A stretch of DNA of 51,143 bases, from NCBI RefSeq assembly GCF_000380085.1, contig NZ_KB904538.1, forward strand, positions 336,192-387,334. Reading direction: 5' to 3'. The position numbers and the translations under genes are program-made. Each line of letters starts with the position of its first letter. Within the stretch, counting starts at the first letter, position 1. Positions 1 to 8,987 of the stretch are shown here, piece after piece. The notes under the pieces are model-generated. The model saw only the letters and a program-made list of their open reading frames with translations. It did no database searches and was not told the DNA's origin. Source of the stretch: Streptococcus merionis DSM 19192 (lineage in GTDB: Bacteria > Bacillota > Bacilli > Lactobacillales > Streptococcaceae).

Positions 1-173
1 GAAAAGCGTAGAAAAATGGCGGTAAGTCAGAAATCTTTGATTTCGTTGACGCACCCCCGTCAGGACGACTAGGTTTTTCACAGATGAAATCGAAGAAAAA
101 CCAGACGTCTACGACGACAAGGTAATAAGACAGTATACTGTGACATCTCTTTAGGCCGTGTTCAGTTAGTAAG
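1..173 (+). repeat. Structured intergenic repeat, copy 1
   Basis: This stretch closely matches 26059-26246. It contains two hairpins. Stem I pairs GAAATC (30-35) with GATTTC (39-44), inside an outer GTCA/TGAC pair. Stem II pairs GGTTTTTC (72-79) with GAAAAACC (95-102). In the second copy both stems keep pairing although their sequences differ, so structure appears to be conserved. The block ends with a shared GTGTTCAGTT segment near 158-167. It carries no ORF. The left end is cut by the window edge. I cannot assign it to a named repeat family. Confidence 0.7.
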
Positions 174-191
174 CAAACGATTGGAAACAGC

Positions 192-395
192 GAACCGCTG
201 ATTAGGGTTCTAAAAGTTGATTTATCAACGTATTAGAGCCTAATCAGCAGTGGTTCATTGGCGCTAAAGCACCTGATGATCTTTGCAGGGGTAAGACTAA
301 GTTGGCATAGCCAACAAGTCTTATTCCCAACCACTGCGCTGAGATGTTTATGCAAACTATAAGAGGTGAGATTGGACTTTTTACCCAGCCTCACC
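192..395. other. Cluster of three stem-loops ahead of the XRE gene
   Basis: There are three adjacent inverted repeats without an ORF. The first spans 192-256, with an arm beginning GAACCGCTGATTAGG pairing imperfectly with one ending CAGCAGTGGTTC around an inner GTTGA/TCAAC loop. The second spans 288-328: GGGGTAAGACT pairs with AGTCTTATTCCC and encloses GTTGGC/GCCAAC. The third is short, GGTGAG (365-370) with CTCACC (390-395). They could be a non-coding RNA, a repeat remnant or regulatory hairpins; I do not recognise a family. No convincing promoter was seen. Confidence 0.45.
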
Positions 396-493
396 CAGCT
401 TGTCCGATACTCACGAAGACCGAATCCTTTACTAGACTAATATCTTGGAAGTTTGGCCTACTGTAAACGGGGCAATATTTTGGAGACTGATGT

Positions 494-685
494 ATGAAAA
501 ATTTGAGACTTAAGGCTGCGCGAGCAGGGAAAGATCTATCCCAACAAGCCTTAGCAGACTTAGTTGGTGTCTCACGCCAGACCATTTCTGCCATTGAAAA
601 AGGGGACTACAACCCCACTATCAACCTCTGCATAGCCATCTGCCAAGCACTTGATAAAACCCTAGACGATCTGTTCTGGCCATAA
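494..685 (+). CDS. Small XRE-family transcriptional regulator
   Basis: A 63-residue protein that is essentially one HTH_3 (Cro/C1/XRE) domain. The recognition-helix signature SQQALADLVGVSRQTISAIE lies at about residues 16-35, and the C-terminal CQALDKTLDDLF is typical of the YozG-like single-domain group. These cytoplasmic DNA-binding proteins usually sit next to a small multi-spanning membrane protein and control it. No such partner is seen here: the next gene, at 1097-1942, is on the other strand and unrelated. A TGGAG ribosome-binding site lies about 9 bases before the ATG. The regulator looks intact but orphaned, so its target is unknown. Confidence 0.85.
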   Translation: MKNLRLKAARAGKDLSQQALADLVGVSRQTISAIEKGDYNPTINLCIAICQALDKTLDDLFWP

Positions 686-841
686 ACACAGGCTGAGAAA
701 ACAACTGCTATCTATTTTAGCACTTAGCAAATCAGAGGATTTATTGAAAAATAAAACATCCGCTTGAGAAAAGTATACCAGATAAGGTGCTGCTTTTTAG
801 AAAAATTCATCTGAAATCTCTTCGTTCAATGCATTTTTAAG

Positions 842-940
842 TTATACTCTTCAAAAATCAAATTCAAACGTCGTCAGCGTCGCCTCGCCGTAGCCTTCGG
901 CTAGCTTCCTAGTTTGCTGTTTGATTTTTATTGAGCATTA
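842..940 (+). repeat. BOX element (boxA-boxC)
   Basis: About 99 bp beginning TATACTCTTCAAAAATC and ending TTTGATTTTTATTGAGCAT, with complementary ends. It contains CGTCAGCGTCGCCTCGCCGT (872-891), which differs by one base from the complement of the pneumococcal boxA consensus used for BOX typing, followed by GGCTAGCTTCCTAGTTTGCT, a boxC hallmark. There is no boxB module between them. The rest of 686-1096 holds only the terminator at 981-1023. Confidence 0.88.
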
Positions 941-980
941 GAAGACCTCAAGCATTATAAAAATGCGTATAAACATATCG

Positions 981-1023
981 AAAAGCGACAACTAACTTCT
1001 TTAAAATGTTAACTGTCGCTTTT
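981..1023. terminator. Bidirectional rho-independent terminator
   Basis: AAAAGCGACA (981-990) pairs with TGTCGCTTTT (1014-1023), and the pairing continues imperfectly inward through TAAC/GTTA. T-runs occur on both strands. It lies 74 bases past the stop of the minus-strand methyltransferase gene and can also stop transcription arriving from the XRE side. Confidence 0.75.
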
Positions 1024-1096
1024 GAGTATTAAAATTTATTATAGGTTTACTTGCTTTTTCAGGTAATAATAGAGCCATCACAGCTATCTTTTCCAA

Positions 1097-1942
1097 TCAT
1101 AAATCAATGACACCATAGTGAAATTTGGAGTTGGGTCGAATTTGGCGAGCAAAACCTAGTTTTTCAAAAATAGGATCTCTGAAATGCGCTTTGAGAATAA
1201 TTTTCTGTCTAGCAACACGCCTAGCTTCTGCTAGGACTTGCTCATCTAACCGTGCTTGACATGCAAGCTCTCGCAAACCTTGAAAAGACGGGGAACTGGT
1301 CAGCGCCTGACTAAACATAGGGTCAAAATACACTATATCAAATTCCCCGTCTGGCAGGCTTTTTAGCAAGGAAAAATGATCCGCACACTGCGCCTCAATT
1401 CCCCGCATGGCTTTTTCCAATCGCTTATTGGAAGTCTCAAAGATCTGCAACCCCTGACTGACAATGAGATGTATCAAGGGATTAGCCTCAACCCCTGTCA
1501 GCTGATGGCCATGGTAGGCCATCAAAATGCTGTCGCTAGCAAGTCCCATAGTAGCGTCTAAAATTTTCAAAGGCTCTGAGCCGAGCAAATCAATGAGGGG
1601 ATCATGACCATTTTTAATCCGCAACATAGCCGTATCAGGATGAAAGGATAGCTCTTCCTCATCTCGACTGACATAAATCAATTTATCTTTGTAGACAACT
1701 AAAGCACCGGCCGTCTCACCAATCAAATACCGCACACTGTATTTCTTGCGTTCCAGATAGGGAACACCAAATCTTTGGGCAAGATTTTTGGCCTCTTGTA
1801 TCTTTCCAACATCAATCTTAAAACTCGTTGTCACCACAAACGTTGCCATATTGGAAGAGAGTACCCGATCCGAAACCAAATTACAATTCGCATCTCTCAG
1901 CGAACGAGGCTCCTCCTTTGACACCATTTTTTGACAAGTCAT
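1097..1942 (-). CDS. Class I SAM-dependent methyltransferase, RsmJ/YpiP-like
   Basis: A 281-residue cytoplasmic methyltransferase. The SAM-binding motif I, LDATMGLASDS, is at about 128-138, and the catalytic-type motif FDIVYFDPMF is at 201-210, the layout of the RsmJ family that methylates a guanine of 16S rRNA. Gram-positive YpiP-like members are less well characterised, so the exact target is inferred. Two starts are possible. The ATG at 1942 has a good GGAG six bases upstream. The conserved domain only begins at the internal ATG at 1849 (MATFVVTTSFK), which lacks a clear ribosome-binding site. I kept 1942; the first 31 residues are not family-like. It follows dprA by 82 bases on the same strand. 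Confidence 0.82.
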   Translation of the reverse strand: MTCQKMVSKEEPRSLRDANCNLVSDRVLSSNMATFVVTTSFKIDVGKIQEAKNLAQRFGVPYLERKKYSVRYLIGETAGALVVYKDKLIYVSRDEEELSFHPDTAMLRIKNGHDPLIDLLGSEPLKILDATMGLASDSILMAYHGHQLTGVEANPLIHLIVSQGLQIFETSNKRLEKAMRGIEAQCADHFSLLKSLPDGEFDIVYFDPMFSQALTSSPSFQGLRELACQARLDEQVLAEARRVARQKIILKAHFRDPIFEKLGFARQIRPNSKFHYGVIDL

Positions 1943-2024
1943 AACACACTCCGTTTTTCAAATGGCCTTCATTATAACACGAATCAGAGTAGAAAAAAAG
2001 CTTCTACGAACCTTTTCCTACTCA

Positions 2025-2864
2025 TTAAGCATACTCGGATAAAATATCCTGACCCGAATTGGTACATTTGGCTCCCTCACGAATGAGATGATGGCAGCCA
2101 TCGGACTGACCATCTAAGATGCTGCCTGGGACTGCAAAGACATCGCGTCCTTCTTCTATAGCTCGCTCACAGGTAATGAGACTACCTGAACGCATCTTGG
2201 CCTCAACGACAACCACACCACTAGCCAATCCCGCGATAATGCGATTGCGCTCTGGAAAATGGAACTTGAGTGGCTGTTGACTCGGTTCATACTCTGTCAA
2301 GACCAGCTGATTTCGGCTCATATAGCCCTGCAGTTCCCGATTTTCCTTGGGATAAAAGACATCCAATCCCGTACCAATAACCGCAATAGTCTGCCCACCA
2401 TTTTTAAGCACAGCCATGTGGGCTGCAGTATCGATTCCACGCGCCAAGCCACTGACGATGACAAAATGATTATCCAACTCTTTGACGATTTTCTGAACTG
2501 CACCCGCCCCAGTCTTACTAGCATTACGACTCCCAACGATAGCTAACTTAGGCTGGTGTAACAACTCCAAATTCCCTTGGTAGAAAAGCAAAGTTGGCGG
2601 ATTATAGATTTCTCTCAAAGCTAAAGGATAATCCTCATCCAAGATAGACAAGGCAGGAAAACAGTCAAACCTCTCCTTACACTGAGCCTCATCGAGATTG
2701 CGATAATGCTCCAGAATAACCGCAGGATTTTTCACCTCTGAAACGATGACTATATCGCGATCTGACAGCTTTTTACCCGCTTTCTGTTCATAGTCCAAAA
2801 TTCGATTGATTTGCAGATTAGTCAGCCCTGCCTGCTTCCACTTAAAGATATCATATGCTTTCAT
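2025..2864 (-). CDS. dprA: DNA processing protein DprA (Smf)
   Basis: A 279-residue protein of the usual streptococcal DprA length. DprA binds single-stranded DNA entering during natural transformation, protects it and loads RecA. The N-terminal ~70 residues resemble a SAM-like extension. The Rossmann-like DprA core follows, with GSRNASK (111-117), SGLARGID (138-145), GTGLDVFYP (164-172) and FPERNRII (203-210), all family hallmarks. Its intactness suggests the strain could be transformable. The capsule locus terminator at 2887-2914 separates it from ugd upstream, so it probably has its own promoter; I saw no strong one in the 160-base gap. In streptococci dprA is a late competence gene, but I did not find a clear cin-box here. 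Confidence 0.96.
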   Translation of the reverse strand: MKAYDIFKWKQAGLTNLQINRILDYEQKAGKKLSDRDIVIVSEVKNPAVILEHYRNLDEAQCKERFDCFPALSILDEDYPLALREIYNPPTLLFYQGNLELLHQPKLAIVGSRNASKTGAGAVQKIVKELDNHFVIVSGLARGIDTAAHMAVLKNGGQTIAVIGTGLDVFYPKENRELQGYMSRNQLVLTEYEPSQQPLKFHFPERNRIIAGLASGVVVVEAKMRSGSLITCERAIEEGRDVFAVPGSILDGQSDGCHHLIREGAKCTNSGQDILSEYA

Positions 2865-2886
2865 AACTCTCCTCCACCTCTCTATT

Positions 2887-2914
2887 CGAAAAAACTCAGC
2901 AAAAAGTGCTGAGT
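2887..2914 (-). terminator. Rho-independent terminator ending the capsule operon
   Basis: On the minus strand ACTCAGCA pairs perfectly with TGCTGAGT (2894-2901 with 2907-2914) and is followed by TTTTTT. It lies about 110 bases after the ugd stop and before dprA, marking the 3' boundary of the capsule transcription unit. Confidence 0.85.
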
Positions 2915-3026
2915 AAAATTATTCTTTTCAAAAAAGTTGTAATATGATTTGTTGCAGAAGGTTATTATATTAGTTAACCCCACAATCCACGATTTAGAGA
3001 GGTACTGAAAAATTTTTTTACTCTTC

Positions 3027-4238
3027 TTAATCTCGACCAAAAATATCACGAGTATAAACTTTGTCAATGACATCATCTAATACTGCATCATAGCGATTGG
3101 CGATAATAGCATGACTTTGATTTTTAAATAATTCCATATTATTAATCACTTCGCTTCCAAAGAAAAGTTCACCATCAGGTAGGGTAGGCTCAAAAACGAT
3201 AACCTTAACACCCTTCGCTTTGATACGCTTCATTACACCTTGAATTGAGCTTTGGCGGAAATTATCTGAATTACTTTTCATTGTCAAGCGGTAAATACCG
3301 ATTGTTGTATCCTGGGCATTTTCCTCATCAAAGTTTGCAATGCTGAGAACACGATCCGCAATAAAGTCCTTACGAGTTCGGTTACTATCAACAATAGCAG
3401 ACATCATATTCTGCGGTACATCATCATAGTTGGCTAAGAGTTGCTTAGTATCCTTCGGCAAGCAGTAACCACCATACCCAAATGAAGGGTTATTATAGTG
3501 TGAACCTATCCGTGGATCTAAACCGACACCTTCAATAATCTGCTGAGTATCAAGTCCTTTAGACTCAGCATAGGTATCCAACTCATTAAAATAAGACACA
3601 CGAAGGGCAAGATAAGTGTTGGCAAAAAGCTTAACTGCTTCAGCTTCTGTAAATCCCATTACCAAAACAGGAGTATCTTCATCTAAAGACTTCTCTTTGA
3701 GCAACGTTGCAAATTGCTCTGCTTTTTTCGTCAAAGCATCATCTGCAAAATCAGTACCCACAATAATACGTGACGGATGTAAATTATCCTCCAAGGCTTT
3801 AGACTCACGTAAAAACTCTGGACTGAAAATAATACGATTCGTATTATATTTTTGACGAACATGTTCGGTATAACCAACTGGAATGGTTGATTTAATAACT
3901 ATAATAGCACTATCATTGATTGATATGACTTTTTCAATAACCGCTTCAACAGCAGATGTATCAAAGAAATTCTTTTTGCTATCATAATTAGTCGGTGCGG
4001 CTATAATAACGAAATCTGCACTCTTATAAGCATAATCTGCATCTAAAGTTGCAACAAGCCTCAATTCCTTAGTTGCAAAATATTCTTCGATTTTACCATC
4101 CTGAATAGGTGACACACGACGATTAATCATATCAACTTTCTCAGGAATAATATCAACTGCCACCACTTCGTGACTCTGCGACAACAAAGTTGCCAAAGAT
4201 AGACCGACATAGCCAGTCCCCGCTACTGCGATTTTCAT
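3027..4238 (-). CDS. ugd: UDP-glucose 6-dehydrogenase
   Basis: A 403-residue NAD-dependent enzyme that oxidises UDP-glucose to UDP-glucuronic acid for capsule synthesis. The N-terminal NAD-binding motif GTGYVGL is at 7-13. Family motifs [11 protein letters not shown] (136-145) and GGYCLPKDT are present, with the catalytic cysteine at about residue 259. The sequence resembles the HasB/Cps2K group rather than UDP-ManNAc dehydrogenases, so glucuronic acid (or a sugar derived from it) is the expected product. It is the last gene of the capsule operon, 20 bases after a GT4 gene, with the terminator downstream. Confidence 0.95.
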   Translation of the reverse strand: MKIAVAGTGYVGLSLATLLSQSHEVVAVDIIPEKVDMINRRVSPIQDGKIEEYFATKELRLVATLDADYAYKSADFVIIAAPTNYDSKKNFFDTSAVEAVIEKVISINDSAIIVIKSTIPVGYTEHVRQKYNTNRIIFSPEFLRESKALEDNLHPSRIIVGTDFADDALTKKAEQFATLLKEKSLDEDTPVLVMGFTEAEAVKLFANTYLALRVSYFNELDTYAESKGLDTQQIIEGVGLDPRIGSHYNNPSFGYGGYCLPKDTKQLLANYDDVPQNMMSAIVDSNRTRKDFIADRVLSIANFDEENAQDTTIGIYRLTMKSNSDNFRQSSIQGVMKRIKAKGVKVIVFEPTLPDGELFFGSEVINNMELFKNQSHAIIANRYDAVLDDVIDKVYTRDIFGRD

Positions 4239-4258
4239 AGTAAACTCCTTTTGACAAA

Positions 4259-5446
4259 CTATTTTTGATATAGCTTCACAAATTTTTCACTCTGCTTTTC
4301 AATTTGATAGGTATCAATTGTTTCAAGTATTGAATCAAAATAGATATTATAATTGGGCATTTCGATAAATTTTTTCATTACCTCAACAAAAGTTGAAATG
4401 CTTGAGATATCAAAAACTTCTCCTCCTTTTGTTGTATGGACAATTTCAGGAATCCCACCGCGATTCGATCCAATTACTGGAAGTCCATTTGAATTACCCT
4501 CAATAGCTACCCTACCAAAAGGTTCATCCCAATCTGATGGAACAACTAAAACATCAGCAGAACGATAGATATTGTTCAAATCTGGATTAGATTTAAAACC
4601 TAAATATTTAATTCTAGAATCAGACTCAATCTCCGCTTTAAGTTCCTGCAAATCTGCTCCTTTCCCAACAATATCAAGAGTGATATTGGGATAGGCTGAT
4701 AACTCTTTAAATGCCTCTACCATTTTGAAAATTCCTTTTTGCCTCAAGATCGATCCAACAAATAGGAATCGGGTATCCATATTGTGTACAATGCTACGTT
4801 TCTCATCGATAATTTTTTTTAGGTTTTTCTGAGAAAAAGTCACCGCATTTTCAACTACTTCGCAAATCTGATGCGAAGAATTGAAATATTCTTTCTCAAT
4901 AAAGTGATTCAAAGTAAAAGCAGATGGTGCTGTTACAATATCAACGAAAGACAGCGCTCTTTTTACCTTTGGCTCCAAACGTCTGTTCATTCCATTGACA
5001 ATAAAATTATTTTTCGTTCCCCAAGGAGTCTCTAGCCAATAGTCTCTTAGAGTTAGTACTGTTTTAATACCTCGACTTTTCGCAATTTCAATAATACCCA
5101 ACGACATTCCTGATAGACAATTAAAATGAATGACATCAGGCTGGACAACGTCAAGTATCTCTTCAAAATTGCGCTCAGCTGACTTATTAAAGACTTCAAA
5201 GAACTTATAAAATAAATGCTTGAATCTGTTTTTTCGAGTTTTAAAAATATAGTTTAAATCAAACGTAGTAGTATTTCTTCTAAATATCTGTACTCCATTT
5301 TTTTTCTCATTAACAGGTTTATCAGTATCAATACTGTATACTGATACTTCATGTCCTTCTTTTACCAGTTGCTCAGCTAATAAAGTCGTGCTCTTTTGAG
5401 CACCACCTTCTTCATTATAAAATATATTTACTAAAAGAATCTTCAT
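4259..5446 (-). CDS. Glycosyltransferase family 4 (capsule)
   Basis: A 395-residue GT-B fold glycosyltransferase. The N-terminal acceptor domain begins with [19 protein letters not shown], and the C-terminal donor domain carries the EX7E-type segment EPFGRVAIE and a GGIPEIV loop typical of retaining GT4 enzymes. It should transfer one sugar of the capsule repeat unit on the cytoplasmic face of the membrane; donor and linkage cannot be read from sequence. It lies between the flippase gene (115-base gap) and ugd (20-base gap), so glucuronic acid transfer is possible but is only inference from context. AT-rich coding is shared with the neighbouring serotype-specific genes. Confidence 0.88.
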   Translation of the reverse strand: MKILLVNIFYNEEGGAQKSTTLLAEQLVKEGHEVSVYSIDTDKPVNEKKNGVQIFRRNTTTFDLNYIFKTRKNRFKHLFYKFFEVFNKSAERNFEEILDVVQPDVIHFNCLSGMSLGIIEIAKSRGIKTVLTLRDYWLETPWGTKNNFIVNGMNRRLEPKVKRALSFVDIVTAPSAFTLNHFIEKEYFNSSHQICEVVENAVTFSQKNLKKIIDEKRSIVHNMDTRFLFVGSILRQKGIFKMVEAFKELSAYPNITLDIVGKGADLQELKAEIESDSRIKYLGFKSNPDLNNIYRSADVLVVPSDWDEPFGRVAIEGNSNGLPVIGSNRGGIPEIVHTTKGGEVFDISSISTFVEVMKKFIEMPNYNIYFDSILETIDTYQIEKQSEKFVKLYQK

Positions 5447-5561
5447 ATTTACTCCTGTAGATTGACTGTATTATCTCTCTTATAAGTGAAACTCGCCTAA
5501 TTAATACTTCATGTAGTAGGTACTCAACTTTTAAATATCTATCCGTCTTCTTGGCTCCAAA

Positions 5562-6989
5562 CTATCTCTTATTTTTTATTAAAAATAATAATTGTTTATA
5601 GTTGCCAGTAATTAACATCATAATTCCCCACGTACCAACAAGCAATATTGCTTCAACTGCAAAGTTATAAAAAGCTTTCAATTCTAGATTTATAAAGAAA
5701 ACATTGAAAACAACAAATGGTAAAATGCAGATGCTATTGACTAAAATTATTTTCAAATAGTTAAAAATACTAAAATTAATTAACTTTTGCAAAAAATAAA
5801 TAGTTATTACCAGAACAAAAGTAAAAGAAACTAGTAATGCTAGTGCAACTGTTTCAATGCTACCAAAGAAAACACCAACTAAAATAGCAACGACATTTAA
5901 AGTAGAAGTCACCACTCCGACTTTAAATAACGTTTTCGCATTATTAGTAGCTTGATAAAAACTACTCAAAAAACTATTAGCCATTTGTAACCAAATTGAG
6001 GCTGAAAGTATCTTAAAAGAATCAACACTAGGAATCCAATTATCACCAAACATTATCAATATAATATCTCTGGCATTAAAAATCAGAAATGTTGATATTG
6101 GAATCCCAACCATAATCATAACACTTGAAATTTTAAAAAAAACATCTGACATTTTTTTTCTATCATCAGAAAAATTAGACATAATTGGGTGTATGGCTGG
6201 TGTGATAACTTGTGATAAAATTTGATTAGGATACAGAGATAGTTGATAAGATTTATCATAATATCCCAAAGCAGCAGAACTAAATACTGATCCAATTAAT
6301 AAATTATCAAGATTACGAGCAAAATAATTAAGAAAATTACTGAAAAATTGAAATTTTGCGAAATCAAAGATTTTAAGTAAGGAGCTCTTATCTAACCGAA
6401 AATAGAATTTTAAGGAGACCTGGGAATACAGAAGTACGAAAATAACAAATGCTTTAATGATATTTGAAAGTACAAGAGTATAGACACCAAAACCTGAGAA
6501 GGCGAATATTATCGCTAGAATACCACTCAAAACATTAGCACAAAGCGTCAGTAAACTTACTTGCTTGAATTTTAAAGATTTATTGAGAACAGACTGTGGC
6601 ACTATTGTAATCGTATAAAAGAAAACACAAATCCCCAGTAAAAGGCATAATTTTGTGTAAATAACATTATCATAAAGAAGACTGATTGGCTGACCTAAAA
6701 TTACAAAAGCAATTCCTAGGATTGCACCCGTAAAAACAGTCAGTGAAAAGATATTGTTTATATCCCGACTTGTTAATTCCTTATTTTGAATGATTGCCGG
6801 TCCAATACCTGAATCAGCTAATATTTGAAAAAAAACTAAAAATACGTTTACAACCGCAACAATACCATACTCAGTTGGACTAATGAGGCGACTTAATATA
6901 GTAGTGATTACCAACTGAATAATGACATTGGAATATTTACCAATAGCTGTAAAGAGAATACCATCACGAAAAGATTTTTTTATATCCAT
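5562..6989 (-). CDS. wzx: Capsule repeat-unit flippase (Wzx)
   Basis: A 475-residue, highly hydrophobic protein of the MOP/polysaccharide transporter family. It starts MDIKKSFRDGILFTAIGKYSN followed by about 12-14 membrane segments and contains RLISPTEYGIVAVVN, a signature of Wzx proteins. It would flip undecaprenyl-linked repeat units across the membrane for Wzy to polymerise. Its start codon overlaps the stop of the preceding glycosyltransferase gene by one base, so the two are translationally linked. Together with wzy it defines this as a Wzx/Wzy-dependent locus. Confidence 0.92.
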   Translation of the reverse strand: MDIKKSFRDGILFTAIGKYSNVIIQLVITTILSRLISPTEYGIVAVVNVFLVFFQILADSGIGPAIIQNKELTSRDINNIFSLTVFTGAILGIAFVILGQPISLLYDNVIYTKLCLLLGICVFFYTITIVPQSVLNKSLKFKQVSLLTLCANVLSGILAIIFAFSGFGVYTLVLSNIIKAFVIFVLLYSQVSLKFYFRLDKSSLLKIFDFAKFQFFSNFLNYFARNLDNLLIGSVFSSAALGYYDKSYQLSLYPNQILSQVITPAIHPIMSNFSDDRKKMSDVFFKISSVMIMVGIPISTFLIFNARDIILIMFGDNWIPSVDSFKILSASIWLQMANSFLSSFYQATNNAKTLFKVGVVTSTLNVVAILVGVFFGSIETVALALLVSFTFVLVITIYFLQKLINFSIFNYLKIILVNSICILPFVVFNVFFINLELKAFYNFAVEAILLVGTWGIMMLITGNYKQLLFLIKNKR

Positions 6990-7855
6990 TATTTCACACC
7001 TTTAAAATCTAAATGATAGTATTCAACCATATTCTTTATGCAATCATCATTATTATTCCCTTCAATTACATTCTGATATGCTAAACTATTTTCTAAATTA
7101 TTATCTAGCGTTAGGGGCGTCCCTTTTCCTCTATTAGCTTTCACAATCTTTACTTGATTCTTAAAGGCTATGAGGTTAAGCCATACATCATCAGCAAGAA
7201 AACTCAGCTTTTTAATTTTGTCCTTATCAAAAAGTTCTTCAGGTCTAAAAGATGTTGGATAAAGAACTCCTCCACAACCTGTAAAAAAATTGAGATGTGA
7301 AGGTTCTAAATCATTGTACATTTCATAGTACCAATCTTCATAACCATGAAGTTCTCCATCTGTTTTTAATCTAATCTTATGACATCGTAAAGCAGAAATT
7401 TCCATAGGATGCTTACGATATGATATAAGAAGTTTTTCAATCATATCGGATCTATATAGAATATCATCATCAATCGTGATAACAAGTTCATCGCGGTAAG
7501 TATTTAGAGCGTAATAATACTTTTTGTGTGAGCGAAGATTTTCACTCAAGTACACAATTTCCAGTCCTCTTAAAAGCTCCTTTTGTAAAATTTCTTCAAG
7601 ATTAAGATGAGAAAATTCTTCTGCATATACATACATTAATACTTTGTTGACTTTTACCGTTTGCTCAAAAATACTTTCTAACATTAAAGGTAAAATATCA
7701 ATTCGGCTTGGAATAGTTGTAAATGATACAACTACTTTTTCAGATGGTATTTTTTGATCACTAATTATATAACCTTTTTTCTTGAATTTTTTAATATAAA
7801 AATTTTGATAGATATTAAAAAATTTATAGTAGAACTTATCAAGATATTTTAGCAT
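6989..7855 (-). CDS. Capsule glycosyltransferase, GT-A-like
   Basis: A 288-residue protein with VVVSFTTIPSRI at about 41-52 and a metal-binding TIDDDILY motif (DDD at 129-131), consistent with a GT-A fold inverting or retaining transferase that uses a nucleotide sugar. Similar sequences are annotated only as glycosyltransferases in cps loci. The first ~30 residues are basic and aromatic and may associate with the membrane. The start overlaps the end of wzy by 17 bases and the stop overlaps wzx by one base, so it is in the middle of a tightly coupled block. Sugar specificity is unknown. Confidence 0.82.
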   Translation of the reverse strand: MLKYLDKFYYKFFNIYQNFYIKKFKKKGYIISDQKIPSEKVVVSFTTIPSRIDILPLMLESIFEQTVKVNKVLMYVYAEEFSHLNLEEILQKELLRGLEIVYLSENLRSHKKYYYALNTYRDELVITIDDDILYRSDMIEKLLISYRKHPMEISALRCHKIRLKTDGELHGYEDWYYEMYNDLEPSHLNFFTGCGGVLYPTSFRPEELFDKDKIKKLSFLADDVWLNLIAFKNQVKIVKANRGKGTPLTLDNNLENSLAYQNVIEGNNNDDCIKNMVEYYHLDFKGVK

Positions 7856-8987
7856 CCGTCTCTCCCATTTTTAAATTAAGATAATAAGTAGTTGTAATAA
7901 CCAATATAAACATAACTGTCGAAGCATTTTCCATCAGTAGATAGAGCAGAAAAGGAATCAACAGCGCTAATAGGGTTCGATATTTAAGACTTGTCTTAAA
8001 GAGAACCTGGCTAAGTAAAATTATCAGAAAAATAACTCCCGTAATAACACCATACCTCGCCAAAATATCAAGCAATGTATTATGTGCAGAATAAACAATC
8101 GCTCCATTTGTCCAAGGTATAAAGGAAATATTCAAACCATAGCCAAACCATAGATTTTCTTTAAAATATCTAATGGCTAAGCTCCAAATTTCTGTTCTCC
8201 CGGAAAAAGAAGACTTTCCAAACAAAATCCCCATAATCTTACTTACCAATGAACTTTCAGAAGACAGTATAGCTGAACTAAGGATAAGGTAGATAGTTGC
8301 AACTATTTTAGTATAACTATTACTAATTCTTTCAGAACTACCAAAGAAGCGAATCAAAATAAAAGTTATAAAACACATTAATGCCGTACTTGAACTCGTA
8401 AACAAAGTCAATAACAATGTAAAAGTAAGAAAAGTAAGTTCTTTAATGGAAATAATCTTTGTCATTTGCTTATTAAGTAAATAATAAGTTGTAAGTAAAT
8501 AGATTAAATACGGTGTCGTGGCATTCTTTCGTCCTAAGAAATACGCCCTAGCATCTCCATAAGCATTTTGCAAATCAAAACCTTGAATATAAAAATGTTG
8601 GCTTGCTACTTGGAAAAGAATATATATAATAAAAAGATTAAAAGCAGACTTTAAGAAGGACTCTGAATTTTTTAATAAATTAAATTTCAAAAAAAGATAA
8701 AATCCAAAAAGTAAAAACTGACTGCCAATAAATCCGATAGTTGTTGTTTCTGTGGCAATACTAGAAATAGCTTGACTAACTAAAAAAAGAAAAATAAACA
8801 GATCCAAAAAATGCTTTTCTATATAAAAATATTTATAACTATAAAACATCGATATTAAGAAGCGGATAATCAAAAAAATATCGTCTAAAATCGCGCCATA
8901 GGGTCTATATTCTAAATAATATGGCGGAAAATAGGCTAGTAAGCCTATCATTAATAAAAGTATCTTTAAATTAATAGAGATTTTCAT
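7839..8987 (-). CDS. wzy: Capsular polysaccharide polymerase (Wzy)
   Basis: A 382-residue polytopic membrane protein with roughly 10-12 hydrophobic segments and a larger external loop before a WSLAIRYFKENLWFGYGLN segment, the pattern of the Wzy/O-antigen ligase superfamily. It would join repeat units on the outer face of the membrane. Sequence is poorly conserved between Wzy types, so this assignment rests on topology, length and position. It overlaps the acyltransferase gene by four bases (ATGA) and the following glycosyltransferase gene by 17. It is one of the best markers for deciding which serotype this locus belongs to. Confidence 0.85.
   Translation of the reverse strand: MKISINLKILLLMIGLLAYFPPYYLEYRPYGAILDDIFLIIRFLISMFYSYKYFYIEKHFLDLFIFLFLVSQAISSIATETTTIGFIGSQFLLFGFYLFLKFNLLKNSESFLKSAFNLFIIYILFQVASQHFYIQGFDLQNAYGDARAYFLGRKNATTPYLIYLLTTYYLLNKQMTKIISIKELTFLTFTLLLTLFTSSSTALMCFITFILIRFFGSSERISNSYTKIVATIYLILSSAILSSESSLVSKIMGILFGKSSFSGRTEIWSLAIRYFKENLWFGYGLNISFIPWTNGAIVYSAHNTLLDILARYGVITGVIFLIILLSQVLFKTSLKYRTLLALLIPFLLYLLMENASTVMFILVITTTYYLNLKMGETDAKIS

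Noticed and set aside
391..594. Minus-strand frame opposite the XRE gene
   Set aside because: It overlaps the well-supported XRE gene on the other strand and has no recognisable protein features.
1376..1561. Plus-strand 61-residue frame inside the methyltransferase gene
   Set aside because: Antisense shadow with no family resemblance and no ribosome-binding site; many similar frames opposite long genes were dropped for the same reason.
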